NCBI GenBank assembly: GCA_002077045.2
Contig: KZ111212.1
Span: 5,878 to 50,722, forward strand
DNA from: Rachicladosporium sp. CCFEE 5018
Lineage: Eukaryota; Ascomycota; Dothideomycetes; Cladosporiales; Cladosporiaceae
Direction of reading: 5' to 3'
Length of the DNA stretch: 44,845 nt
In this document: positions 11,074 to 21,241 of the stretch, piece after piece
Position numbering within the stretch: the first letter of the stretch is position 1
Layout: each line of letters starts with the position of its first letter
The notes under the pieces: model-generated
The model's input: only the letters and a program-made list of their open reading frames with translations
Database searches by the model: none
What the model was told of the DNA's origin: nothing
Position numbers and translations under genes: made by a program

Positions 11074-11443
11074 GAGATCAGGAATCCAGTCCTGCGCTCG
11101 AGCCAGCTTAATAGGCGGAGCTAAGCTACAATATTAGACTTCGATATCAGTAGAAAAAATGTGCGGTCGATCTGATCTCTTCTCGATCATGCCAGTATGT
11201 GTGTGGACGCAGAGGAATTGCATGAGTGTGATGCGTGGAGTCTGACATGATGATGCATGTCGTGCGGGCCGCGCTTGCAGTCTGGGGTCGAAGACGCACT
11301 CATTCCACAAGATCCCAAATCAGTCCGATGGAGGAGCTTCGAAACTCGTCCATGGCACCTCGCCTAGATCGACTCGACCGACCTATGCCATGATCGGCGT
11401 AATGGAGATCCTAGACCTGGGTCGTGGCTCGGCCTGCCCATTC

Positions 11444-11463
11444 TGCGGGGTTCTGACCCCGCA
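11444..11463. promoter_or_regulatory. CGG-N10-CCG palindrome upstream of the serine hydrolase, copy A
   Basis: Inverted repeat with 8-bp perfect arms (TGCGGGGT / ACCCCGCA) and a 4-base centre (TCTG). It contains CGG and CCG half-sites 10 bases apart, the arrangement used by some Zn(II)2Cys6 dimers such as Put3; the GCGGGG arms also fit CreA-type SYGGRG sites. It lies about 180 bp before the start codon. The arms are conserved in copy B while the centre is not. Confidence 0.5.
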
Positions 11464-11498
11464 AAGGGAGAGCTATGGAGTGACGCGCTCGGAAATAG

Positions 11499-11504
11499 TA
11501 TAAA
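11499..11504 (+). promoter_or_regulatory. TATA element of the serine hydrolase, copy A
   Basis: TATAAA lies 35 bases after the CGG palindrome and 139 bases before the start codon. It is conserved with the same spacing at 33437-33442. Downstream of it the two copies soon stop aligning, so this is the last shared promoter element. Confidence 0.5.
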
Positions 11505-11643
11505 CATGAGAGCCAGTCCGTAGCAACGGGCAGCTGTTCTGCTGAGAGCACCTTGCGGGAAGTAACAAAGAGACGTGAGAAAGTCAGGTTACACTGGAGA
11601 AACGAGAGTAGCCCTACGTGACTTACCGAACAACACCGCCATC

Positions 11644-13084
11644 ATGGTCAATCAGAAAGCCCAAGACGCGGTGCAGAAATCACTGGACAGCGTGACAGGC
11701 GACAAGAGCACAGGTGTTGCTGGGCTGGTGTTCGTCGCAGTAGATAAGCAAGGAAAGGAGATCGCCGCCGTTGCGTCTGGCAATCGTGGACTCGATAGCA
11801 AGACACCGATGGATCTCGATACAGTCTTCTGGATCGCTTCATGCACGAAGTTGCTAGCCACCATGGCGTGTCTGCAGGCCGTAGAGCGTGGACAGCTCAG
11901 CCTAGACGACTCTAAGCAAGTGTATAAGCTCGCCCCGGAGCTGGAGAAGGTCAAAGTGCTGCAGGACGATGGCTCGCTTGTCGACAAGGAAAACGATATC
12001 ACTCTGAGAATGCTGTTGGACCATACGGCTGGCTTTGGATATGAGTTCTTCAACCCTAAGCTTAGGGACTTCGGGCGGCCGATAGGCTTTGATGTCTTTG
12101 GGGCCGACCAGGAGGAACTTATGACTGCGCCGCTTGTCAATCAACCCGGTAAGGCATGCCGCGTGTCGATTCCGTCGGTGATTAGCGTCTAATCCATGCG
12201 TAGGATCGCGCTGGGAGTACGGCATCAACATCGATTGGGCCGGTATTTTGCTCGAGCGAGCGACCGGCGTGAGACTGAATGATTGGATCCAGAAAGAAAT
12301 CATGCAGCCCTTGGGCTTGAAGAACATCAACATGTGAGAACAGCGTAACGAAGGTTTACCTGGTGATGGAATCGCTTGTACTGACTCCATGAGGTAGGTT
12401 CCCCGGTGCAGAAATGAAGAAGAATCTCGCAACCATGCACCAGCGCTGGCCGGAGGTTCACGGTAAGATCGAGGCGCGCGACCACCTTTACCGTAATCCA
12501 CTGCGAGCCGAGACGAAGGAGCAGCAGGACAGGCTGCTACACAGCGGCGGTGCCGGTGCTTTCGCCAAGCCAAAGGAATACGTCCAAGTACTGGCCACGT
12601 TGCTCAATGACGGCAAGAGCCCCATCACTGGCGCGCAGATCCTCAAGGCCGAGACTGTCAAGATGATGTTTGAGAACTCGATCCCTAAGCACCCGGACTT
12701 TGCGCGACAGGGCATCCCGGCGGCGAAGGCAGAGATGACGAACCCGGCGCCAGAGCTGTATCCTCAGGAGTAAGTGCTTGCATGCATTGGCGATGAGCCC
12801 TACTGATAACTTCGTCCAGAGGTGACCCTCCTCAAGGATGGGGACTGAGCTTCATGATCACTCAAGAGCCGGGCGCGACTGGTCGCGGCGCGAACACAGG
12901 CTGGTGGGCCGGCATTGCCAACCTCTTCTGGTGGGCTGATCGCGAGAAGGGCGTCGCTGGCATGATCGCGTCGCAGGTGATGCCGTTCGGAGATCAGCAC
13001 GTCATGGGACAATGGGGAGCGTGTGAGGCTGCTGTGTACGCTGCTCACTCTGCGGATCCTGACGTTGGAAGCTTGAAGGTGTGA
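11644..13084 (+). CDS. Beta-lactamase-fold serine hydrolase/transesterase, copy A
   Basis: Four exons, 11644-12148, 12204-12333, 12398-12769 and 12820-13084 (introns 55, 64 and 50 nt), encode 423 residues. The serine beta-lactamase/penicillin-binding-protein signature is present: SxxK as S66-C-T-K69 in DTVFWIASCTKLLATMACLQ, HTAGFGYEFF after the first helical region, and a tyrosine motif YGIN at about 174, placed like the second catalytic element. Fungal members are esterases, transesterases (LovD type) or peptidases acting on small acyl substrates. No signal peptide is visible, so a cytosolic enzyme is likely; the substrate is unknown. The ATG at 11644 is chosen because the two copies align from there on and an upstream in-frame GTG extension is not shared. 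The exon 1-2 boundary differs from copy B. Confidence 0.86.
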
Positions 13085-13471
13085 GGTATAGCTAGGTAGC
13101 TTTGTAATGTGTTCGATTATCACTGAGCGTAAGAAATGCACACATAGAGCCGCGTGTCGTCCTTTACCGTCATGTACGGACACGAGGCTTAGTATAGTGA
13201 AGACGATGGTGATGCTGGAGTGGTCAGCGTGCAAGGATCGACGGTGAGATACGCGAAAAGCTCGGACCAAGGGTCAAAGAAGCGCGACTTCGCGTGTGCT
13301 TCGATCGACTTCTACAACCACCAACAAACGACCACTGCACTTCTTTGTACAGTGCTGTCAACAATAGCAGAACACCAATATGCGCGTATGCGCTGCTGTA
13401 GCATCCACGATAAGACGGATCGTTACTTTCCAACCAGCACATTCCCATTCTGATACACATCCTCAATCAAC
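13085..13471. other. Intergenic between hydrolase and F-box gene, copy A
   Basis: 387 bases, the same length as in copy B and nearly identical to it, with only scattered substitutions. It holds the hydrolase 3' end and the F-box promoter. No gene is seen. Confidence 0.6.
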
Positions 13472-15755
13472 ATGCGCTTCGCCGAGCTGCCTGTGGAGTT
13501 AGTCTCCAACATCTCCTGCAGACTCGGCATCGACGACGTACGATCGCTTCGCCTGTCATCCAAAACGATCGAAGAGAAATGCTTCCACGAATTCGCGACT
13601 GAATGGTTCTCCTCGAAAGCCATCCACTTCACTACCGACAGCCTTGGCGTCCTGGTCGACATTTCGCGCGAACGACTGGCCAAGTATGTCAAAGACGTCC
13701 GCATCCTCACGACGATGTTCTCCGATCACACGCTCAGCTGTCCAAGTGGCGGGCACAATCACTGCAAGCAGACTACGAGGCAAGCCGAGGCGTATCGATT
13801 TTACATTCAAGACCAGGCTAAGCTCAAGGAGAAAGGCGACGATCGGAAGATGCTTATCGAAACGTTCAGCAACCTCCCATCGTTGAAGACGGTCGGCATC
13901 CTTGACGCAGACGCGCTGCTATCCGCAGAAGTCGACTACCGGGGAAGGTTCAAGGTGCCACGTCTCACAGGTAAGCTTGCATCAGACTGCTCAGCAACTC
14001 ACCATGTACGAGAATGCTACTATATGTCGCACCGCAAGTGTATACACGTACCTAGGCTGTCAGTGAGAGTGTGGTCTCCTCCGACCTCTCTCATAGGCAG
14101 CGTTAGAGTTGATTTGCTATACCGGTGCAGTCTATACTAGTCATGTCGATCAAGCGAACCTTTGGAGTGGTCCATTTCTTATCTCATTCGCGTGCGTGTT
14201 TCACGGATTGCACCTAATGCTGATACCTCCGACAGGCTTACACCCAGCCCGAGCGCCAGCTCACTGTCACGATCGGTCCAATCGCAACTTCACATCGAAG
14301 GAGTACCGCAAGTGGCTTGTGCACGTGTGGTACACCCTCGTGCGTTCGCTTGCAGGTGCACACGACAAAATCTCATTGAACGAGTTCCGGACCGACTTTA
14401 CCTTCGCCAACAACGCATTAAACCACAAGCTCCTCGCCTGTAAACCCGAGACTCTCGCGCGCTTTGCGCAAGCCACGAGGAAGACCTCCCGCCTGCACTT
14501 GCAACTCAAGGGCTACCAAGAAGGCAGCGGAGATGGCAAGAAGGCCATCGAGGCGATCAAACGGTTCGCAGACTGCTTTCCGCAGCTAAGTGATCTGACC
14601 CTCAGCTTCGACTTCAGCCCAAACGCCGATACGCTACTGCGCAAGTTCATGCTCGGCGTCAAGGGTGACTTATTGACGCACCTGAGTCTTAAGGAGATAT
14701 ACCTGGATCAGACCTGGCTCGCCAAGATGCTCGTCCGTATGAAGCTCCTGAAAGAGCTTCGACTCGACGGTATCGATCTGCAGAAGGGTACATGGCCGAC
14801 AGTGCTGAAGGTCATCGCTAAGCTCGAGCACCTCGATCACCTGGACCTCATGTACCTGCGGGAGAATGGGCACAAGGCTTTCTTCCTCAAGCAAAACGTC
14901 AACGACGATGCTGAGCACGATCTTGATGCTGATGAGTGGGCGGACTCTCACAACGGAGATGATGAAGACGACAGTGATGAGATGCCTGATCTGGAGCCTG
15001 TCGGCGGAGATGACATGCCGGACCTGGAGCCAGCAGAGGCTGGAACGCCAGCTGGAACGAGCAAAAAGTCTACGACGCAAGAAATCACAGACGATCCGGC
15101 GACGTGGGGCGAGGATCCGATGCATCTCCTGCCTCCTCGCACACCCGCCGACAAATCTGAGCAATCACCTCACGCCTCACTCCCCAATCACGACGAGCTC
15201 GGCGAAGAGCTTCCCGATTATGTCCCCACCGGTAGCGCGATCGATTACGGTGAATGTGGCTTCTACATCTGCGTCAAGCCCCACAACAAGATCATGCGCC
15301 ATCTGAAAGTCTTCATCCGCGAGTACAACATTGGGGAACATCAGGATCCGCACGACGACATGGACTTCCCTCTCGCGTTTGGTGGCGCTGGTCCACCGCC
15401 GCCTGGTTTGGCGGCTATGATGGGCCCTGGTGGGCCTGCAGGGTTCCTGGCGAACTTGGCTGGGCTTGGAATGCCGCCTATGCCTCAAGGGATGCCGCAT
15501 TTCATGGCTCCGCCGCCTCCTGGGTTCATGCCAGGGCCGCCGCCGCCAGTAGATAATGGTAGTTATGAGGCTCACTTTGCTGTACCTGCGCCCGGTGGTC
15601 CGGGTGCTTGTGCTACGGCCCATGGCGTGTCAACGACGGGCGGCGCTACGATTACCCCAGCACAGACTGGAGTTGGCGCTTCAGATGCTGGCGAAGCGGA
15701 TGATGTCTGGGGCGATGAGGAGGAGGGCACGGAAGACTGGATGGGCATGGACTGA
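13472..15755 (+). CDS. F-box protein with leucine-rich region and Pro/Gly-rich tail, copy A
   Basis: Exons 13472-13970 and 14236-15755 (265-nt intron, phase 1) encode 672 residues. The N-terminus MRFAELPVELVSNISCRLG followed by DDVRSLRLSSKTIEEKCF fits an F-box, which binds Skp1 in SCF ubiquitin ligases. The middle contains leucine-rich stretches (LSDLTLSFDF, LLTHLSLKEIYLDQTW, LLKELRLDGIDL, HLDHLDLMYL) that may recognise a substrate. An acidic segment follows (DLDADEWADSHNGDDEDDSDE, with two MPDLEP repeats). The C-terminal 150 residues are rich in Pro, Gly and Met (GGAGPPPPGL, APPPPGFMPGPPPP) and end in an acidic DDVWGDEEEGTEDW segment. The composite architecture is not one I can name. An SCF adaptor role is inferred from the F-box alone. 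Confidence 0.75.
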
Positions 15756-16451
15756 AGAGTCGATCGCTGAGCGTTCCTGAAAATCGAGAGGGCGAAGAGG
15801 GAGACACACAGAGACACACAAGGTCGGATACTATGGTCGCACATCCTTTGACGCGATAGATACCCAGCATGCATAACATGCGCGATGTGATCATGGTGTG
15901 TAGGATCGCTAGGCTGCTGAGCGAACGCAGCTCAGCCAGCAGCCGTCATGAAGTGAATCGGTGGCACGAGAAGGACTGCCAACCACTAGAAGAGCATCCG
16001 TAGCTGCGAAGTACATGTAAGATGCATACAATGTCGCATGTGTCAACAGCTGCAGCCATATACAATGCTTTCATAAGTCTGTTCCGCAAAGTGTCTGGTT
16101 CTCTTTGATATTGGGAATGCTCGTCTGCTTCGACAAGCGCTACGATGGTAGCGAGCCTGACATGCGACGCAGGTGAAAAGACACCACTAGATATCCATCG
16201 TGTCGAGTCTTTCTTAGACGTGTAGACGTACGCTCTACTGCCACGGCTAGAATCATGGAAGCGTAGCAAGAAGTTTAGATAGTGGAGATGCAGATACAGT
16301 GAAAGCATTGTACTGTAGCACAGCAGAGTCGCGCCAGCCAACGGAGCGGCTCGGGCGATCCCGGAAGTCGCGAGTTCCTGGATTGAGCTCAGCGATGCGA
16401 AAGTTGGGAGCTCGCGTGAACAGCTTCAAGCATCCAGCAGCAGGCTACACA
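15756..16451. other. Intergenic between F-box gene and MIC60, copy A
   Basis: 696 bases. From about 15790 to 16348 nothing aligns by eye with the matching interval of copy B; alignment resumes at CGGCTCGGGCGATCCCGGAA. The last 100 bases are the probable MIC60 leader. In-frame ATGs at 16299 and 16395 are not used as starts because the codons between 16395 and 16452 differ mostly by amino-acid-changing substitutions between copies. Confidence 0.55.
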
Positions 16452-18598
16452 ATGCTGCGAAGTGTCGCTCGTGGAGCGCGAAGCTCACAGCAATGTCTGC
16501 AGTACAGCGTGAGGAGCCAATGGCAGCCGCAGCGGGTGGCAATCGTCAACACAGCGCGGACATTCGCGGAGAGAAGGGGACCAGACAAGACTGTCCTGCC
16601 TGGCAGTCTGAGTGAGAGCACAGTCGGCGTGCCTCAGCCTCCCATACTGGATCCGATTCCAATCAGTGGCATCCCGAAGACTGACGAGGTCCCGCTCTCC
16701 GCCATCCCGCCAATTCCGCCCACTCCGCAAGAAGCCAATGCATTTGTTGCATCGACACCGAAGCCCGTCACACCCACACCACCCGTCGGGATAGACGCAG
16801 GCAGGCCAGCCCCACCTCCAGCACCAATCACCGCAACGCCTCTTCCCACAGCATCGCCGCCCCCACCACCTCCTCCACCACCTCCGCCAAAGCCCCGCCA
16901 TCGCTTCCGCAACTTCCTCCTCTCCCTCGTGATACTCTCCACTCTAGGCTACGGCGGCGGTGTCTTCTACTCCCTCAAAAGCGACAACTTCCACGACTTC
17001 TTTACCGAGTACGTCCCATACGGTGAAGATTCAGTAGCCTACTTCGAAGACCGCGAGTTCCGCAAGCGTTTCCCCAGCCACGCGTACGAAGCCAAGAACT
17101 ACCCGCAGACGCGTGGAGAGGCAAAAGTAACGATTGGCAAGAATGCTGGACTGAGTGCGAAGGTGGCGGCGGTGGAGAAAGATGCTGGGAGTGACTTGGG
17201 GAGTAAGGGGAGGCATTCGAGTGCTGTAGAAGAGAAGGGGAAGGAGGTCGCGAAGCAGACGCCTAGTGTCGCCACCAAAGAGGAGAAGTCGAATGTAGTG
17301 CAAGGTGCGAAGAAGGATACACCGGCTGCTCCTGCGCCAAAGGCCGAGATAAAGCCTGCCGCGACAGCACCTGCGCCTGTAGCACCAGCTTCCGCAACCT
17401 CCAAGCCAGCTGCTGCGCTCGTGGATCATATCAATGTGGCAGAGTCCACAGAGCCAGCAGTGCAGCAGGTTGTCAAGGCTATCAACAACATCATCACGGC
17501 AGTCAATGCCAGCCCTGAAGCCAGCAAATTCAGCTCGGTAATCGCCTCGTCAAAGACGGATCTCAGCAATGCAATCGCAGCTATCACGACACTCAAGCAG
17601 ACTGCCGAACATGAGGCTACGACCAAGATCGAGACAGCACACTCCGAGTTCGACACGGCAGCGAAGGAGCTCGTTCGACGACTAGAGCAAGAGATGCGCG
17701 AGCAGGAGACCAAGTGGCGGGAAGAGTACGAGTCCGAGCGGGCAGCGCTGAGCGACTCTTACCAAAAGAAGCTCGACGCTGAGCTGGACGCGGTACAGAA
17801 AGTCGCGAACGAGAAGCGGAAGGCTGCATTGCTTGAGCAAGAGATTGCCCTTCAGAAATCGTTCACAGACTCCGTCCAAAAGTCAATCGAAACTGAGCGC
17901 GATGGCCGCCTCTCCAAAATCGACGCCTTATCAACCTCAGTCTCCGAGCTCGAAGACCTAACGTCCCAGTGGAACTCAGTCGTAGACGCAACCCAACAAA
18001 CGCAACACCTGCACGTCGCGCTAGAGGCGATCCGCACCGCAGTGCTGAGTTCCGAGCACCCCACACCGTTCACGAATGAACTCATAGCGCTGAAGGAACT
18101 CGCGCCTTCCAACCCCTTGGTCTCAGCGGCGATATCCGCGATCCCGCCATCAGCTTACCAGAAAGGTGTTCCCTCGCCTGCACACCTAATCGACAGATTC
18201 AGGCGTGTAGCGACCGAAGTGCGCAAAGCTTCGCTGCTGCCGGAAGACGCTGGGGTAGCCTCGCACGCCGCGTCCGCGGTGCTGAGTCGATTGATGTTTG
18301 CCAAGAAATCAGAGCGCGGTCTCCCCGAAGGTGACGATGTGGAGAGCACGTTAGCGAGGACTGAGGTGTTGCTAGAGGAAGGGGATTTGGAGAGTGCGGC
18401 GAGGGAGATGAATGGGTTGAAGGGGTGGGCTGGGGTGTTGAGTAGGGATTGGGTGGCGGAGATGAGGAGGGTTTTGGAGGTGCGGCAGGCTGTGGATGTG
18501 AGTTTCCAAAATTCCATAAGTATGAGCAAGACGATTACTGACGATTGCCGCAGGTCATTGCTACAGAAGCGAGACTGCAGAGTCTGCTGGTGCAGTAA
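16452..18598 (+). CDS. MIC60: MICOS subunit MIC60 (mitofilin/Fcj1), copy A
   Basis: Exons 16452-18497 and 18554-18598 (56-nt intron, phase 0) encode 696 residues. The N-terminus (MLRSVARGARSSQ, then NTARTFAERRG) is a basic amphipathic presequence for mitochondria. A proline-rich linker with an 11-proline run (about 136-146) precedes the single inner-membrane helix (about 154-174, FLLSLVILSTLGYGGGVFYSL). The intermembrane-space part has an Ala/Pro/Lys-rich segment, a long coiled coil (ELVRRLEQEMREQETKWREE region) and the conserved mitofilin domain. The last 14 residues, VIATEARLQSLLVQ, come from the tiny second exon. MIC60 organises crista junctions and contacts with the outer membrane. The start is chosen at MLR because the upstream in-frame codons are poorly conserved between the copies. 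Confidence 0.96.
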
Positions 18599-19166
18599 TT
18601 GCAAGCTCTCATCGCTCTGGAAAGGCAGAAAAGACGGCGTAGTGTAATATACTAGATCGGTGTCCGAGCCGTGCGGCTTGACATGTACAGCAATTGACAG
18701 CAGTTGTTCGAAGTGTACGCCTGCCATTGCCTTCGCCGTTACATCTGCGGTCGTCTATATCGATTTCACGAGACGCGGATATTGACATAGTCTTCGCTGG
18801 TTGCCCGCGCAATGGCAACTGTACTACCGTGCTACAGACCCGCGGGACAAGTAGGGAGATCGTTGTGCACATTGTGCGTGATAGATATGACTTGGTACCC
18901 TTCTACAGTCTACTGCATTACTGTTGTCGAAGCGCGACGATCCTGAAGCTACACTTTCATGCCTAAAGTACGACATATCATGATATCCCTTTCGTGGCCG
19001 AGTATACTTGGCCAAGGAGGACATCTGCAATCACGTTACTGATTCCTTATGACTTAACGCCGTTATAGAGGATTTGTTGCCGACTTGTAGAGTAGCGAGA
19101 TGGGTGGTCGAGAGTCTAGTTAAGCAAGCAATATTCTACACGATGACTATTCGTTTGTTTGTTTGA
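18599..19166. other. Intergenic, convergent 3' ends of MIC60 and the multi-pass protein, copy A
   Basis: 568 bases between two stop codons on opposite strands, well conserved with 40380-40957. It must hold both terminators. No coding signal is seen; short ORFs are not preserved in a protein-like way. Confidence 0.55.
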
Positions 19167-20513
19167 CTAGCCGAAATGTGGCACATTTGCAGGCCAGGAG
19201 GTGGTGATGTATGCATCCAGTGGCAGATATGCGAGTGAACGAAACATCTCGACAATGATGACAAGCCTTGCTAGTACGTAGACAATTGTTGTGACGACGA
19301 AGATCCAGCTTGCCAACTCTACCACGGGCTCCACCTCCACGTGGCGACGGCGCGAGCGCTTGATTACATCCACAGGCTTCCGGATTGAGCCCACATTCAT
19401 GATGACATGACAAAGCCAACATATCATGTAAGCCAGTGCAGAGACAAGTGTAGCCACTCGCCAAACGATCCGCTCGAAAGCGGTCGGGAAGGTCGAGTTC
19501 AAAGCGGCAAGGTGGATCGCGCTGAAAACTGCGCTCGCACAAGCTAGAATGAACACCATGAGCGAGCCACGCAGGAATTCGGTCCCGAGCCAATCTTCCC
19601 ACGCAGGGTTAGTTCCAGTCGCAATAAGACGCTCTTGGATATCTTCGTGATGCTCTTTCCGCTGGAGCACCGATGTCAAGTATTCTGGGATGAGATTGTC
19701 GCGAAGCGCTATCGTGGTCACTGCCGTAACGCCTTGGGGCTTATGCCAGAACAGCCCATGTGTACAGAATGAGCACACGGTGAAAGCCAGAGTCGCCACT
19801 TCCAGAGGCGACACGGGCAGGTTTTCGATCCATCGCGAGATGACTGCGACTATGAAGTAAAGAATCTGCGTCAAGACAATGGACCTAGTAAACACATCGC
19901 TCTTGCTTCGGGCCGCGACTTCGTCGGCGTTGAGTAGCTCAGGCAGCACTAGCGAAGGGGCAAGGTCTAGTAGATGGGTAAAGCTCTCGGTCCAGAGCTG
20001 TGCGACTTTGCGATCTGTCGTGTCACTCCAGTATGAGACCCCGTAGCCGCCCATGGAAATAAAGAAAGCTTCGTTGATAGACCACTGTCGGCCCCCATGC
20101 ACGCTATCGTCTAGATCTTGCAGTCTTCGCTGTAATTTCCGCGCAGCGTCGTATTGCATGGCAGCGATCATTAAATAATATTCCGGGGCAAGAATTGCAA
20201 CGATGCACCACTTCAACTTCATGCCGAGACCCTTCGACAACCATTTCAGATCACCTCTCCAGCCCGGGTCACGGCCATTGCGCTGGCGTGGCACGTCGAG
20301 GTGCAGGACAGAGTATGTGGAAGCGGCAATCGTTGCTAGACTGCTCCAGAGAATGTTGAAAGTGCTGCGCAGGTTCGGAGAGGCGATAATGAAAGCAGAT
20401 CTCTCTTCCAGCGCTGGTAGGGTACAGTTTGGTGAGAGCGTTGCGATAGCTCGGGCAGGGACAGCGTAGCACAGTAGAAGTGCCGCCGTGGCGATCTGTG
20501 GGACTATGGGCAT
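19167..20513 (-). CDS. Multi-pass membrane protein of unknown function, copy A
   Basis: A single uninterrupted exon encodes 448 residues. The N-terminus (MPIVPQIATAALLLCYAVPARA) looks like a signal peptide. About six further hydrophobic segments follow (near FNILWSSLATIAAS, WCIVAILAPEYYLMIAA, SIVLTQILYFIVAVIS, FLRGSLMVFILACASAVF, VATLVSALAYMICWLC, LASWIFVVTTIVYVLARLVIIV). WSINEAFFISMGGYG and the later SKSDVFTRSIV...LPVSPLEVATLAF...LFWHKPQGV resemble a large family of uncharacterised ascomycete membrane proteins sharing an 'AFF..MGG', 'K.D.....I', 'LP....E..TLA' and 'W.KP..V' pattern. The function is not known to me. The ATG at 20513 is the first in frame; the matching upstream codons are non-ATG in both copies. 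Confidence 0.8.
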   Translation of the reverse strand: MPIVPQIATAALLLCYAVPARAIATLSPNCTLPALEERSAFIIASPNLRSTFNILWSSLATIAASTYSVLHLDVPRQRNGRDPGWRGDLKWLSKGLGMKLKWCIVAILAPEYYLMIAAMQYDAARKLQRRLQDLDDSVHGGRQWSINEAFFISMGGYGVSYWSDTTDRKVAQLWTESFTHLLDLAPSLVLPELLNADEVAARSKSDVFTRSIVLTQILYFIVAVISRWIENLPVSPLEVATLAFTVCSFCTHGLFWHKPQGVTAVTTIALRDNLIPEYLTSVLQRKEHHEDIQERLIATGTNPAWEDWLGTEFLRGSLMVFILACASAVFSAIHLAALNSTFPTAFERIVWRVATLVSALAYMICWLCHVIMNVGSIRKPVDVIKRSRRRHVEVEPVVELASWIFVVTTIVYVLARLVIIVEMFRSLAYLPLDAYITTSWPANVPHFG

Positions 20514-21241
20514 TGCGAGTTCCCATTTAAGTAAGATTTGATAGCTGCTATATTTCCAGTGTAGGTACTCTCAAGTCATGCTAGTCGAAGGGTCGATGTG
20601 TGCCTTACGAGTGGTGAAGCACCTTGTCGATTTCCACTCGTTGTGTTAGCATCTCCGCAAAAGGATGTGGCAAGTAGAAAATCTAGAAGAGAGAACACAG
20701 CCTCCCTGTCGTCTACCTTGCTCGTCAACATGCTGCAAAGTTGCCTCGTTCTGCGGTTTGGTGGTGGCTGTGCGCATGGACGCTCATCACCAGTTAACGC
20801 CGATTCGCACACATCACGGCTCGAACACTACCCAATAGGTGTGGCATGCACCTTAGACGTCGACTGTATGGCGTCGGGCAGATATCCTACTGCATCCCTC
20901 AGCCACTGAATAATGTGTACTGCTGGAAGGAGGTGGTGAGCAATCGAAGTCTACAAATCTCTCAACTCCCAAGTCATGCACTGCATCCTCCCAGTACGGA
21001 TCGGGAAAACATCTCTCCGGCTTCTTCGCACTACTATGTAGACGGGTGCCTCTCGACATACCCTTGTACCTAGTCGAGCAAGTCAGTAACCCGGGTGTCC
21101 TCACCGTGAGCGCCTGACTTGAAGGTAGCAAGTCCGAGAGTTTCCCAATGTGATCAAGTGGAATTGATAGCCGGTATAAGGCCAGCCACAGACCACAGGT
21201 TTCTGGCGTGGATACAATTACGTGACCGACAATTGACGTCG
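20514..21241. other. Intergenic between the multi-pass protein and VPS5, copy A
   Basis: 728 bases, exactly the same length as 42305-43032 and aligning with few substitutions. It holds the promoter of the multi-pass gene and the VPS5 3' end. A plus-strand ORF of 103 codons (20598-20909) exists in both copies, but most differences change amino acids, so I do not call it a gene. Confidence 0.55.

Larger units (their letters stand above)
11074..11643. other. Intergenic between phosphatase and serine hydrolase, copy A
   Basis: 570 bases. The first part (to about 11533) aligns closely with copy B and holds the palindrome and TATA element listed separately. From about 11535 to 11640 the sequence does not align with copy B. 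No gene is seen. Confidence 0.6.

Noticed and set aside
11575..11643. N-terminal extension of the serine hydrolase from a GTG
   Set aside because: Copy B has unrelated sequence here, and similarity begins at the ATG at 11644.
16299..16451. Upstream in-frame extension of MIC60 starting at 16299 or 16395
   Set aside because: The 16299 start is not shared with copy B, and codons between 16395 and 16452 show mostly amino-acid-changing differences, so this is more likely leader sequence.
20598..20909. 103-codon ORF conserved in both copies (also 42389-42700)
   Set aside because: About eight residues differ between copies, and most of the base differences alter amino acids, which is the pattern of non-coding DNA; the opposite strand has an equally long ORF.
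6743..21241. Possible biosynthetic cluster or operon-like system around the phosphatase and hydrolase
   Set aside because: No synthase, transporter, regulator or oxidase genes are present; neighbours are unrelated housekeeping genes with their own promoters.
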